DNA of 35,153 bases from an uncultured Angelakisella sp. (lineage in GTDB: Bacteria > Bacillota > Clostridia > Oscillospirales > Ruminococcaceae). Location of the stretch: the NCBI GenBank assembly GCA_910585525.1, contig CAJUFR010000018.1, positions 1-35,153 of the forward strand, in the 5' to 3' direction. Position 1 is the first letter of the stretch; each line of letters opens with the position of its first letter. Shown piece after piece: positions 20,382 through 27,624 of the stretch. Position numbers and translations under genes: made by a program. The notes beneath the pieces are model-generated. The model was given only the letters and a program-made list of their open reading frames with translations. It did no database searches and was not told where the DNA came from.

Positions 20382-21515
20382 TCAACCCTGGGAACTGCTC
20401 TCGCTGGGGGCGGCGCTTTCGCTGCTGCTCTCCGGGGCGCTGCTCTCGCTGCCGGAGGCGGCGGAGTTGGCGGCGTCCAGCTGCTCCTGGGTCATCTTCA
20501 GCTTGGCGGGGGTGTAGGCCGCCAGGGAGGCGTTGTTGTACTTGATGTCCATCCCCTGGCTCCAGCTGGCCAGCGTCTCGGTGTACTCGTCGTACTTCAT
20601 CGACTGGAGGATGTTGTCCAGGTAGGGCTGGATCGTCTCCGGGTCGCCCTCCAGCACCGGCAGCTTTTTGATCAGGTAGAAGTAGTATTCGTCCTCCACC
20701 AGCTTCACCTCGTTGTCGGCGGCGGAAAGGACGGTGCTCTCAAAGACAGGGGGGAAGTAGCCGGCCTCGTTCTCCAGGTAGATGTCGTACTGGCTCTCCT
20801 CCATCTTCTCCCCGGCGTTTGCCGGGTCCTGCTCCTTGGCCACCTCGTAGAAGAGGTCGGAGATCTTTTCCCCGGCCTGGGCCCGCTTGAGATAGCTTTC
20901 CGCCTTCTCCTTGCTGGCGTCGATCTCCTCCTGGGGGAGGGGGCTGCCGGTGGTCAGGTCGGCTTTGGGGAAGTAGACGTACTGGCTGCGGGTGTACCGG
21001 CTGGCAAACTCCTTCTCCAGGTCGGCCCGGGGCACCGCCTTTTCCCCGCCCTCCCCGTAGATGCTGTTGAAGAGGCCCAGGCTCATCATGGTGGTGTCGT
21101 TGATGAACTGCACCGATTCCTTGGCCACCCCGTTGGCGCTGTAGAAGGTCTCCCCCATGCCGTAGAGGTAATCGGTGTAGGCCACGGCCTGCTGGGTGTC
21201 GTTCTCGCTGAGGGTAAGGCCCCGGGCGCCAAACTCCTTGCGGATGGCCAGCAGCTTGGCGCACTCCTCCTTGGCGAAGTCGGCGATGTACTGGGCGGCG
21301 GGGGTGCCGTTGATGGTCTCCTTCAGGATATCGGTGGAGCCGGCAAGCTGGCTGGCGGCATCGTTGTAGCCCATCATCAGTTCCACCATGTAGACCCCCA
21401 CCGGGATGGTATCCTCCCCGCTTTGGGCCACCCAGCTGGTGTCCTTCTGGGAACACCCGGCGGCCAGGGCCAGGATCAGCGCCAGCACCAGGGCCAGCAT
21501 CTTGCGTGTTTTCAT
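20382..21515 (-). CDS. SurA/PrsA-like foldase lipoprotein
   Basis: 377 residues. The lipoprotein signal is MKTRKMLALVLALILALAAGC, with lipidation at Cys21. The mature part is helical with a parvulin-like arrangement: an N-terminal SurA-type chaperone region, then YVYFPKADL ... YLKRAQAGEKISDLFYEVAKEQ and GYFPPVFESTVLSA ... EYYFYLIKKL, which match the spacing of peptidyl-prolyl isomerase modules. Active-site residues cannot be confirmed, so it may be only a chaperone. The C-terminal 25 residues are Ser/Glu/Ala low complexity. ATG 21515 has GGAGG nine bases upstream; the longer frame starts before the promoter's transcription start. It would act outside the membrane in folding secreted proteins. 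Confidence 0.8.
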   Translation of the reverse strand: MKTRKMLALVLALILALAAGCSQKDTSWVAQSGEDTIPVGVYMVELMMGYNDAASQLAGSTDILKETINGTPAAQYIADFAKEECAKLLAIRKEFGARGLTLSENDTQQAVAYTDYLYGMGETFYSANGVAKESVQFINDTTMMSLGLFNSIYGEGGEKAVPRADLEKEFASRYTRSQYVYFPKADLTTGSPLPQEEIDASKEKAESYLKRAQAGEKISDLFYEVAKEQDPANAGEKMEESQYDIYLENEAGYFPPVFESTVLSAADNEVKLVEDEYYFYLIKKLPVLEGDPETIQPYLDNILQSMKYDEYTETLASWSQGMDIKYNNASLAAYTPAKLKMTQEQLDAANSAASGSESSAPESSSESAAPSESSSQG

Positions 21516-21578
21516 TGGTATAAACCTCCATACTGACGCCGCGAAGCGGCGGTTCTTTGTGATATACGCGACGCTCCT

Positions 21579-21607
21579 ATTATATCCCTTTTGAGGACCG
21601 TTGTCCA
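21579..21607 (-). promoter_or_regulatory. Promoter of the SurA/PrsA-like gene
   Basis: Minus strand TGGACA (21607-21602), 17-base spacer, TATAAT (21584-21579), about 65 bases upstream of the start codon. Confidence 0.75.
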
Positions 21608-21639
21608 TAAACAATATATGAATGGCGGCGTGCCTCGGC

Positions 21640-21710
21640 GTGTCAGGCCCTGCTCGGCGGCTTCGCCGCGGCGTGCCGCCGTGTCAGGCCCTACTCGGCG
21701 GCTTCGCCGC
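21640..21710. repeat. Tandem 30-bp repeat with hairpin core
   Basis: GTGTCAGGCCCT-R-CTCG followed by GGCGGC-TTC-GCCGC occurs at 21640-21669 and again at 21681-21710 with one base changed (period 41). The hairpins resemble those at 12075 and 35098. The rest of the 21608-21900 spacer holds no gene. Confidence 0.8.
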
Positions 21711-21748
21711 CTTACCCGGTGGAAGGGTCTTAGCGGGTGCCTGGAGAC
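21690..21748 (+). repeat. Interspersed repeat, copy 2
   Basis: CCTACTCG, GGCGGC-TTC-GCCGCC hairpin, TCTTA, then GTGCCTGGAGAC (21737-21748), the same order as 20124-20189. Confidence 0.45.
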
Positions 21749-21900
21749 GTAAGCAGCATTTTGGGGCCGCTGGCCCCGTTTAAAATTTCTTTGGCCTCTT
21801 GCAATAAACAGTAAGAAAATGTACACTAAATGGGTAAAGAGGTCCCCTTCACGCCATGGGACAGATCACACCATTGGACAAAAAGGAGGTATCACAGCAG

Positions 21901-23067
21901 ATGAATAAGCGGAGAGAACATATCCTGGCAGCGATGACGGCTATCTTCCTGGCCATGTGCCTTTGCCTGCTGGGCTGCGGCGGCAGCGGCGGCAACGGCT
22001 CGCCACAGATGTCGTCGGCGCCGGCTACCCCTTCGCCGGAGCCTGCTGCTCCGGCGCCGGAGGAATCCTATGACTACGACTATGGCAAAGACACCTCCCA
22101 GATCGTCAGCAACGGCTCGGACGGGGAGGCTGGCGGCGCGCCCCAGTTCGACCTGCCGGACACCCGGAAGGTCATCCGTCACGCCAACATGGAGCTGGAG
22201 ACCAAGGAGTTCGACCCCGCCCTCTCCGGCATCCTCCAGGCCGTCGCCAACGCCGGCGGCTACATCGAGAGCCAGGACCAGGGGGGCGGCAGCAGCTACG
22301 GCGGCGGCCGGTACCGGGAGCGGTACGCCAACATCAACGCCCGGGTCCCCTCCGCCAAGCTGGACGGGGTCATCCGCTCGGTAGGCGGCCTTTGCAACGT
22401 GGTGACCCAAAGCCAGAGCATGGATGACATCACCGACCGCTACTACGACGCCGAGGCCCACCTCACCACCCTGCGGGTCCAGGAGGAGCGGCTGCTGGAG
22501 ATCCTCTCCAAGGCGGAGAAGCTGGAGGATATCATCACCCTGGAATCCGCCCTCAGCGACGTCCGGTACCAGATCGAGAGCCTCACCGCCTCCCTGCGGC
22601 GGATGGACAGCCAGGTGACCTACTCCTTTTTGAACCTCTCCCTCCAGGAGGTGGTGGAGTACCAGGTGATGCAGGAGAAGCCCCGTACCTTCGGGGAGCG
22701 GATGAAGGAGGCCTATGGCGACGGCATCGACGACCTGGTGAACGGTCTCCAGAGTTTTGCCATCTGGCTGGCCCGGGTGGGTCCCAGCCTGCTGGTCTGG
22801 ATCGCCATCATTCTGGTTATCGTCCTCATCGTCCGGTCTGTCTCCCGGGCCAACGCCAAGCGCCGGGCGGACAGGGGCCTGCCCCCCAGGGGAAACGCCC
22901 CCAGCACCTACACCACCAACAACCCCCAGCCCCAGTTCCAACGCTACCCCCAGCCCCCGGTCCAGCGTCCCCCCATGACCAACGGCCAGCCCCCGGTCCA
23001 GGCACCCCAGAGCACTGACACCGCGCAGCCCGGCGGGGAGGGGACGGAGGAGACGAAGGAGAAATAA
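21901..23067 (+). CDS. DUF4349 domain lipoprotein
   Basis: 388 residues from ATG 21901, which has AGGAGG about 11 bases upstream. The lipobox is LLGC with Cys26, followed by a Ser/Pro/Ala linker. The DUF4349 domain (about 95-315) is recognisable by KVIRHANMELETKEFD, GGYIESQ, INARVPSAKLDGVI and DITDRYYDAEAHL, then a coiled-coil stretch. It ends with a membrane helix at about 285-312 (VGPSLLVWIAIILVIVLIVRSV). The tail is basic, then Pro/Gln-rich. It is therefore anchored at both ends of the extracytoplasmic domain. The biological role of the family is unknown to me. It is a single-gene unit with a strong terminator. Confidence 0.88.
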   Translation: MNKRREHILAAMTAIFLAMCLCLLGCGGSGGNGSPQMSSAPATPSPEPAAPAPEESYDYDYGKDTSQIVSNGSDGEAGGAPQFDLPDTRKVIRHANMELETKEFDPALSGILQAVANAGGYIESQDQGGGSSYGGGRYRERYANINARVPSAKLDGVIRSVGGLCNVVTQSQSMDDITDRYYDAEAHLTTLRVQEERLLEILSKAEKLEDIITLESALSDVRYQIESLTASLRRMDSQVTYSFLNLSLQEVVEYQVMQEKPRTFGERMKEAYGDGIDDLVNGLQSFAIWLARVGPSLLVWIAIILVIVLIVRSVSRANAKRRADRGLPPRGNAPSTYTTNNPQPQFQRYPQPPVQRPPMTNGQPPVQAPQSTDTAQPGGEGTEETKEK

Positions 23068-23091
23068 TAGAACTTTAAAGGAACAACAGCG

Positions 23092-23132
23092 GCAGAGGCC
23101 GGGCCCCATTGGGGTCCGGCCTGCTATTTTTT
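23092..23132 (+). terminator. Intrinsic terminator after DUF4349 gene
   Basis: GCAGAGGCCGG..CCCC-ATT-GGGG..CCGGCCTGC hairpin followed by TATTTTTTT. Confidence 0.9.
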
Positions 23133-23259
23133 TCTGAAAACCCAAAAAGTCTTTCTATTAGACAGATAACTCTTATCACTAGTGGATTCAATTGTTGCGT
23201 CAAGCTGGATATACTCGCTAATACCAATGGTCACACTACTAGCTGTTAGGAGGATATTC

Positions 23260-23589
23260 ATGGACGCAGAAAAGGTAGGCAGACGGATCCAAATCGTGCG
23301 AAGGTCCAGAGGACTGACACAGACAACACTTTCAGAAATGGCAAATCTTACTCCCAAGTACGTCAGTAACATCGAATGCGGCTTCAAGACGCCAAAGCTG
23401 GATACTTTCGTCACCATCGCCAATGCCTTACGATGCGACGCCAATTCCCTCCTTTGCGATGTTTTAGATGTAGCTGTCGGACAGGAAAGCGGCCTTATCT
23501 CGCAAAAACTTTCATCCCTTCCCGTGGAACAACAGCGATACATCCATCGGGTAATGGAGTTCATGATCGACGAACTCAGCACAAAGTAA
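23260..23589 (+). CDS. XRE-family transcriptional regulator
   Basis: 109 residues. The helix-turn-helix is at about 5-60: KVGRRIQIVRRSRGLTQTTLSEMANLTPKYVSNIECG, then KLDTFVTIANALRCDANSLLCDVL. The C-terminal helix is SSLPVEQQRYIHRVMEFMIDEL. This pattern is common among stand-alone Clostridial regulators. ATG 23260 has AGGAGG six bases upstream. It stands between a terminator and mnmE with its own terminator, so its target cannot be inferred from context. The gene is less GC-rich than its neighbours, so it may be acquired. Confidence 0.9.
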   Translation: MDAEKVGRRIQIVRRSRGLTQTTLSEMANLTPKYVSNIECGFKTPKLDTFVTIANALRCDANSLLCDVLDVAVGQESGLISQKLSSLPVEQQRYIHRVMEFMIDELSTK

Positions 23590-23597
23590 CACAAAAA

Positions 23598-23638
23598 ATA
23601 CCCCCACGCCACAAAAATGTGCGTGGGGATATTTTTTG
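23598..23638 (+). terminator. Intrinsic terminator after XRE gene
   Basis: ATACCCCCACGC / GCGTGGGGATAT stem with 11-base loop and a T-run. Confidence 0.85.
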
Positions 23639-23696
23639 CATCATCTTGACCTTGTATTTTTCAAGCGTATCCCGCTTTTTGCGCCGGGAAACACTT

Positions 23697-25085
23697 CTAT
23701 TTCCCCACACAAAAATTCTCGAACACCCGGTGGATGATGGCGTCGCTGGCACGCTGGCCGGTGAGTTCCAGCAGGGCGTCCAGCGCCTCCTCAATGTTCA
23801 CCGATACCGCGTCCAGGGTCTGGCCCCAGCCCAGGGCGGCGATGGCCTCGTCCAGGCTGGCCGCCGCCTTCAGCACGCAGTCCAGCTGCCGCTGGTTGGC
23901 CAGTATCCCTGCCGCCGGGTCCAGGCGGGCGGTGCCGGTGACCTCCGCGATGGTCCGGCCCAGTTCCTCCACCCCGGTGCCCTCCCGGGCGGAAAGTTCC
24001 ACCACGGCGCAGCAGTGCCGGGCCACCTGGTCCCGGTCCGCCTGCCGGGGCAGGTCCCCTTTGTTGAGGACGCCCACCGCCAGCCGCCCGTCCAGCTTTT
24101 CCAGCAGCCCCCGGTCCCCGGCGTCCAGGGGCCGGGAGGAATCGAACACCGCCAGCACCAGGTCGCACCGGTCCAGCAGCTCCAGGGAGCGGGCCACCCC
24201 CAGCCGCTCTACCCGGTCGTCGGTCTGGCGCAGCCCCGCCGTGTCGGAGAGGTCCAGCAGCACCTCCCCCACCCGCACCGTCTCCCGCACCACGTCCCGG
24301 GTGGTGCCGGGGATGTCGGTGACGATGCTCTTTTCCTCCCCGGCAAGGAGGTTCATCAGGGTGGACTTTCCAACGTTGGCGCTGCCCAGGATGGCGGTGG
24401 AGATGCCCCCCCGCATCAGCCGCCCGGCGTGATAGCTGGAGGCCAGCCGCCCCAGTTCCCTCTGGCACTCCCCCAGGGTGGTGCCCAGGCTGCTGACCAG
24501 CACCTCCTCCACGTCCTCCTCCGGGTAGTCGATCCAGGCGGAGATGTGGGCGGCGGCATCGGCCAGGCGCTGAGAGACCGCCGTCACCGCCCGGAACAGC
24601 GCCCCCCGCCGGGCCTCCTGGGCGGCCCCCATGGCCTGGGCGCTTTGGGCGGCGATGATATCCGCCACCCCTTCCGCCTGGGTGAGGGTCATCTTGCCGC
24701 CAAGCACCGCCCGCTTGGTGAACTCCCCCGGGTCGGCCAGCCGGGCCCCCGCCGCCAGGCAGCAGGCCAGCAGCCGCTCCATCCCGTAGCCGCCGCCGTG
24801 GCAGCAGAGTTCCGCCATCTCCTCCCCGGTGTAGCTTTTGGGGGCGTGGTAGACGAAGATCACGCCGTCATCCAGGGGAGCCCCGGCTTCATCCACAAAC
24901 TGGCCGTAGGCGCCGGTGTACCCCGGCAGCCGCTCCGGCGTGCGGCTCGGGTCCTGGGGCCGGAACACCCGCCCGGCCACCGCCAGGCTCTCCCGGCCGG
25001 AGAGCCGTATCATCCCGATGCCCCCGCCCTTGCCGGTGGCGATGGCGGCGATGGTGTCTCCCTCCCGGGCCAACATACGGGACAT
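23697..25085 (-). CDS. mnmE: tRNA modification GTPase MnmE
   Basis: 462 residues. With MnmG it makes the 5-carboxymethylaminomethyl group on wobble uridine of tRNAs. The N-terminal tetrahydrofolate-binding domain starts TIAAIATGKGGGIGMIRLSG. The helical domain encloses a GTPase domain: GSANVGKST (about 233-241), TTRD, DTAG and NKGD. The protein ends in the hallmark FENFCVGK, whose cysteine is functionally important in the family. The usual partners (rnpA, yidC, jag, mnmG) are not adjacent here. ATG 25085 follows AAAGGA eight bases upstream. Confidence 0.96.
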   Translation of the reverse strand: MSRMLAREGDTIAAIATGKGGGIGMIRLSGRESLAVAGRVFRPQDPSRTPERLPGYTGAYGQFVDEAGAPLDDGVIFVYHAPKSYTGEEMAELCCHGGGYGMERLLACCLAAGARLADPGEFTKRAVLGGKMTLTQAEGVADIIAAQSAQAMGAAQEARRGALFRAVTAVSQRLADAAAHISAWIDYPEEDVEEVLVSSLGTTLGECQRELGRLASSYHAGRLMRGGISTAILGSANVGKSTLMNLLAGEEKSIVTDIPGTTRDVVRETVRVGEVLLDLSDTAGLRQTDDRVERLGVARSLELLDRCDLVLAVFDSSRPLDAGDRGLLEKLDGRLAVGVLNKGDLPRQADRDQVARHCCAVVELSAREGTGVEELGRTIAEVTGTARLDPAAGILANQRQLDCVLKAAASLDEAIAALGWGQTLDAVSVNIEEALDALLELTGQRASDAIIHRVFENFCVGK

Positions 25086-25140
25086 GTTTCACATCCTTTC
25101 TCCGGGAGCGAGCCCGGTACAGCTTCTGATATCACAGCCA

Positions 25141-25176
25141 GGGCCCACCGGAGAGATGGCGCTCTCGGATGGGCCC
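25141..25176 (-). other. Hairpin in the mnmE leader
   Basis: GGGCCCA...GAGAG pairs with CTCTC...TGGGCCC around ATGGCG (two mismatches), about 55 bases upstream of mnmE. No T-box or terminator features are visible. Confidence 0.4.
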
Positions 25177-25198
25177 GGGTCTTGGACTTGGTGCTTAT

Positions 25199-25227
25199 AG
25201 TATACCATCCCCGGCATGGGGATGCAA
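25199..25227 (-). promoter_or_regulatory. Candidate mnmE promoter with palindrome in the spacer
   Basis: Minus strand TTGCAT, 17 bases, TATACT. The spacer is almost filled by a perfect inverted repeat CATCCCC-GGCAT-GGGGATG (25206-25224), a possible operator. The -35 match is poor. Confidence 0.4.
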
Positions 25228-25263
25228 GAGAGGTCCTGTTTTACAAAAAGGTGGTGGAAGCCC

Positions 25264-25293
25264 TTGGAGCCTGGGGCCATTTTGTGATATAAT
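25264..25293 (+). promoter_or_regulatory. Promoter of the 74-residue protein gene
   Basis: TTGGAG (25264-25269), 18-base spacer, TATAAT (25288-25293), about 50 bases before the start codon. Confidence 0.6.
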
Positions 25294-25344
25294 GAAATCT
25301 GACCGGTATCCTGCCGGAAACAACAAAAAGAGAGGTAACATCCA

Positions 25345-25569
25345 ATGGAACTGGACATCAAAGGCAAAGTGGAAGAGATCGTGGAGAAGATCAAAGAGGA
25401 CCCTGCCCTGCTGGCGGAGTTCCAGAAGGAGCCCATCAAGGCCATCGAAAAGGTGCTGGGCATCGACCTGCCGGATGAGAAGCTGCAGCCCCTGGTGGCT
25501 GGCGTCAAGGCCAAGCTGGCGTCCGGCGAGATCGGCGACGTCCTGGATGGCCTGAAGAAGCTGTTCTAA
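25345..25569 (+). CDS. Small helical protein resembling a leader-peptide domain
   Basis: 74 residues, highly charged and helical, no Cys, no signal peptide. The central part, DPALLAEFQKEPIKAIEKVLG, then IDLPDEKLQPLVAGVKAKL, has the layout of the Nif11 / nitrile-hydratase-like leader family (…F…dP…L…G…lPd…). Such domains are recognised by peptide-modifying enzymes, but here there is no Gly-Gly cleavage site, no core peptide and no modifying enzyme nearby. Similar small proteins seem widespread in Clostridia, probably with a different, unknown role. GAGAGG lies nine bases before the ATG. It is 30 bases upstream of the HAD gene and probably co-transcribed. Confidence 0.75.
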   Translation: MELDIKGKVEEIVEKIKEDPALLAEFQKEPIKAIEKVLGIDLPDEKLQPLVAGVKAKLASGEIGDVLDGLKKLF

Positions 25570-25599
25570 AAGTTTATTCATACAGAAAGGACGCCGAAT

Positions 25600-26391
25600 A
25601 TGGAACCTTTTTCTGCCATCCAGCCCCAGCGGGCCGGGAAACTTCGCTATGTCCTGTGTGATATCGACGACACCATCACCACCGACGGCAAGCTGCCCGC
25701 CGAGTCCTACGCCGCCCTGTGGCGGCTCCACGATGCCGGGTACGGTGTCATCCCCGTCACCGGGCGGCCCGCCGGGTGGTGCGACCTCATCGTCCGCCAG
25801 TGGCCGGTGACCGCCGTGGTGGGGGAGAACGGGGCCTTCGTCTACTACTTCCGGGAGGGGCACCGCCTCACCTTCACCCATCCCTCGGTGGCGGGCGGGG
25901 ACATCCAGGGGCGGCTGGCCGCCGTCCGGGACGCCTGCCTGGCCGGGGTCCCAGGCTGCCGTGTCTCCAAGGACCAGTTTTCCCGTATCTACGACCTGGC
26001 CATCGACTTTAACGAGGACCCGCCCTACCTGGGCTTCGAGGCCGCCGACAGGATCAAGGAGATCGCCGAATCCATGGGGGCGGTGGCCAAGGTCAGTTCC
26101 ATCCACGTCAACGCCTGGTTCGGGGACTACAACAAGCTGGACATGACCCGCCTTTTTATGAAGGAGGTGCTGGGGGAGGATGATGACGCCATCCGGGAGA
26201 AGGTCATCTTCTTCGGCGACTCCCCCAACGACGAGCCTATGTTCGCCTTCTTCCCCACCAGCTGCGGGGTGGCGAACATCAGGCCCTTTGTGGACAAGAT
26301 GGCCCATCTTCCCGCCTTTGTGGCGGCGGAGGAATCCGGCAAGGGCTTTGCCGGGGCCATCGGCCATCTGCTCAATATCAGCGGCAAGTGA
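25600..26391 (+). CDS. HAD-superfamily IIB phosphatase
   Basis: 263 residues. HAD motif I is DIDDTITTDG (nucleophile Asp and acid Asp), motif II is VTGRPAGW, the Lys of motif III lies in the YNKLDMTRLF region, and motif IV is FFGDSPNDEPM. The type IIB cap lies between motifs II and III. The closest relatives in layout are sugar phosphatases (Cof, sucrose-phosphate or mannosyl-phosphoglycerate phosphatase type); the substrate cannot be read. It follows the 74-residue gene and precedes a membrane protein in one probable transcription unit. Confidence 0.9.
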   Translation: MEPFSAIQPQRAGKLRYVLCDIDDTITTDGKLPAESYAALWRLHDAGYGVIPVTGRPAGWCDLIVRQWPVTAVVGENGAFVYYFREGHRLTFTHPSVAGGDIQGRLAAVRDACLAGVPGCRVSKDQFSRIYDLAIDFNEDPPYLGFEAADRIKEIAESMGAVAKVSSIHVNAWFGDYNKLDMTRLFMKEVLGEDDDAIREKVIFFGDSPNDEPMFAFFPTSCGVANIRPFVDKMAHLPAFVAAEESGKGFAGAIGHLLNISGK

Positions 26392-26406
26392 CAAGGGGGA
26401 CCCGCC

Positions 26407-26913
26407 ATGAACTACAGCATCATCATCACCTGCGTCCTGGTGGCCATCGCCACCAGCTACATGACCGGCAACGCCCGGAAGAACACCGCCGCCGCCCGCA
26501 CCCCCGACGGGATGCGGGTGCTGCGGAACAAGCGGCTGGGTGTCGTCGCCCTGGTCACCATGGTGGCCATCGGGGCGGGGCTCATGGGGCTGGGGGTGCT
26601 TTGCTTCCTGGACATCGGCCTGGGACAGGGGGGCATCGTGCTTGCCTTTTTCGGCCTGGGGGCCGGGATGGTCCTCCTGGGGTTTTTCTTCCGCCATCTC
26701 AGTGACCGCAACTGCGTTTGCTTTGACCAGGAGAAGGTCATCCGGTACCGGGCCATTGGCGCGCCGGTGCAGATCTTCTGGAGCGAGGTGGTCAGCTACA
26801 GCTGCGATCCCCGGAGGACCTTTATCGCCGCCGCGGACGGGCGGAGGATCACTGCTGACTACACCTTTGACGGGTTGCAGGAGTTGGTGGAGATGATACA
26901 GCGGTTGGGGTGA
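26407..26913 (+). CDS. Uncharacterised membrane protein
   Basis: 168 residues. Hydrophobic segments lie at about 3-19 and, as a pair, at about 45-98 (VVALVTMVAIGAGLMGLGVLCFL and GGIVLAFFGLGAGMVLLGFFF). A soluble C-terminal domain follows (about 100-168): VCFDQEKVIRYRAIG, IFWSEVVSYSC, FIAAADGRRITADYTFDGLQELVEMI. The last part has the strand pattern of small PH-like membrane-associated domains. I do not recognise a named family. AAGGGGG precedes the ATG, and the gene lies 15 bases after the HAD gene. Confidence 0.75.
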   Translation: MNYSIIITCVLVAIATSYMTGNARKNTAAARTPDGMRVLRNKRLGVVALVTMVAIGAGLMGLGVLCFLDIGLGQGGIVLAFFGLGAGMVLLGFFFRHLSDRNCVCFDQEKVIRYRAIGAPVQIFWSEVVSYSCDPRRTFIAAADGRRITADYTFDGLQELVEMIQRLG

Positions 26914-26946
26914 GAGCGGTGGTGGCGCGCCTTAATTCCTTTGTTT

Positions 26947-26985
26947 AAAACAGTCCGTTCGCCGGTACGGCGGGCGGGCTGTTTT
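26947..26985. terminator. Bidirectional terminator
   Basis: AAAACAG-CCG ... CGG-CTGTTTT with inner CGCCG-GTA-CGGCG. It separates the membrane protein gene and the converging coiled-coil gene. Confidence 0.85.
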
Positions 26986-27016
26986 GAAGGTCAGACCCTG
27001 CAAAGAAGGCCCCCCC

Positions 27017-27484
27017 CTAGGCCCTCCCCAGCCGGGACCCCATGCTCCCCCCAGCACTCTGGGAATAAAACCTCGCCGCCTTGGCGGCCCCCCCCTGGTT
27101 GGCAGCCTTGATCTTCTCCAGTATCTCCAGCTGCTCCTGCTTCAGCCGAAGCATCGCCTGGGATTCGCTCTCCCGCAGGCGGCTCAGTACCGTCCGCAGC
27201 CGTTGGGCCGCCTGGCCCACCTCCTCCAGCCTGCCGCTGGGCGGCTCCTCCCACCGGCCGCTGGCGGCGGCAAGCACCTGCTCCCCGTCCTCCTGGTCAC
27301 GGCACGACTCCTCCAGTTCCGCATCCGCCTTCTGGAGCCCTTTGATCAGCTTCTCCCGCTCCCACATCAGTTCCTCCAGCTGCTCGCCGGGGCAGTCCAG
27401 CATCCTTTGGGTGGCTTCCTCCACCTGGCGGAGCAGCTGCCATTTTCTCTCCAGCAGCCGGGCCACCTGGGCAACATCGCACAT
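27017..27484 (-). CDS. Coiled-coil protein, possible flagellar chaperone-like
   Basis: 155 residues from ATG 27484, which has AAAGGAG five bases upstream. It is almost entirely helical and coiled-coil, rich in Glu, Gln, Leu and Arg: VAQVARLLERKWQLLRQVEEA, LEELMWEREKLIKGLQKADAEL, then LRESESQAMLRLKQEQLEIL. The tail is Gly/Ser/Ala-rich. Size and structure resemble FlgN/FliT-type chaperones, and it lies beside flagellar genes, but no specific motif confirms this. A perfect GCGGCTTTTT/AAAAAGCCGC hairpin (27500-27534) stands in its leader. Confidence 0.6.
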   Translation of the reverse strand: MCDVAQVARLLERKWQLLRQVEEATQRMLDCPGEQLEELMWEREKLIKGLQKADAELEESCRDQEDGEQVLAAASGRWEEPPSGRLEEVGQAAQRLRTVLSRLRESESQAMLRLKQEQLEILEKIKAANQGGAAKAARFYSQSAGGSMGSRLGRA

Positions 27485-27520
27485 AACGGCTCCTTTCCGG
27501 CGGCTTTTTCCAAAATCCCC

Positions 27521-27549
27521 TTGAAAAAAGCCGCAAACCATTTTATCAT
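27521..27549 (+). promoter_or_regulatory. Promoter of the PilZ-like gene
   Basis: TTGAAA (27521-27526), 17-base spacer, TATCAT (27544-27549). Both boxes match five of six consensus bases. Confidence 0.55.
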
Positions 27550-27567
27550 AGTAGGTAGTATCTTCCG

Positions 27568-27604
27568 GCTGCCCCGCTCTCCCCCCGGGGGAGGGCGCGG
27601 CAGC
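27568..27604. other. GC-rich hairpin in the leader of the PilZ-like gene
   Basis: GCTGCC...CTCCCCC pairs with GGGGGAG...GGCAGC; it ends about eight bases before the GAGGTG ribosome binding site and could limit translation. Confidence 0.45.
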
Positions 27605-27624
27605 GGTCAGTGAGGTGTTTGCAG

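Noticed and set aside
21640..21710. CRISPR array
   Set aside because: Only two units with an 11-base gap and a strong internal hairpin, no spacers and no cas genes.
25141..25176. T-box or other riboswitch in the mnmE leader
   Set aside because: No specifier loop, T-box consensus or terminator/antiterminator pair; only an imperfect hairpin is seen.
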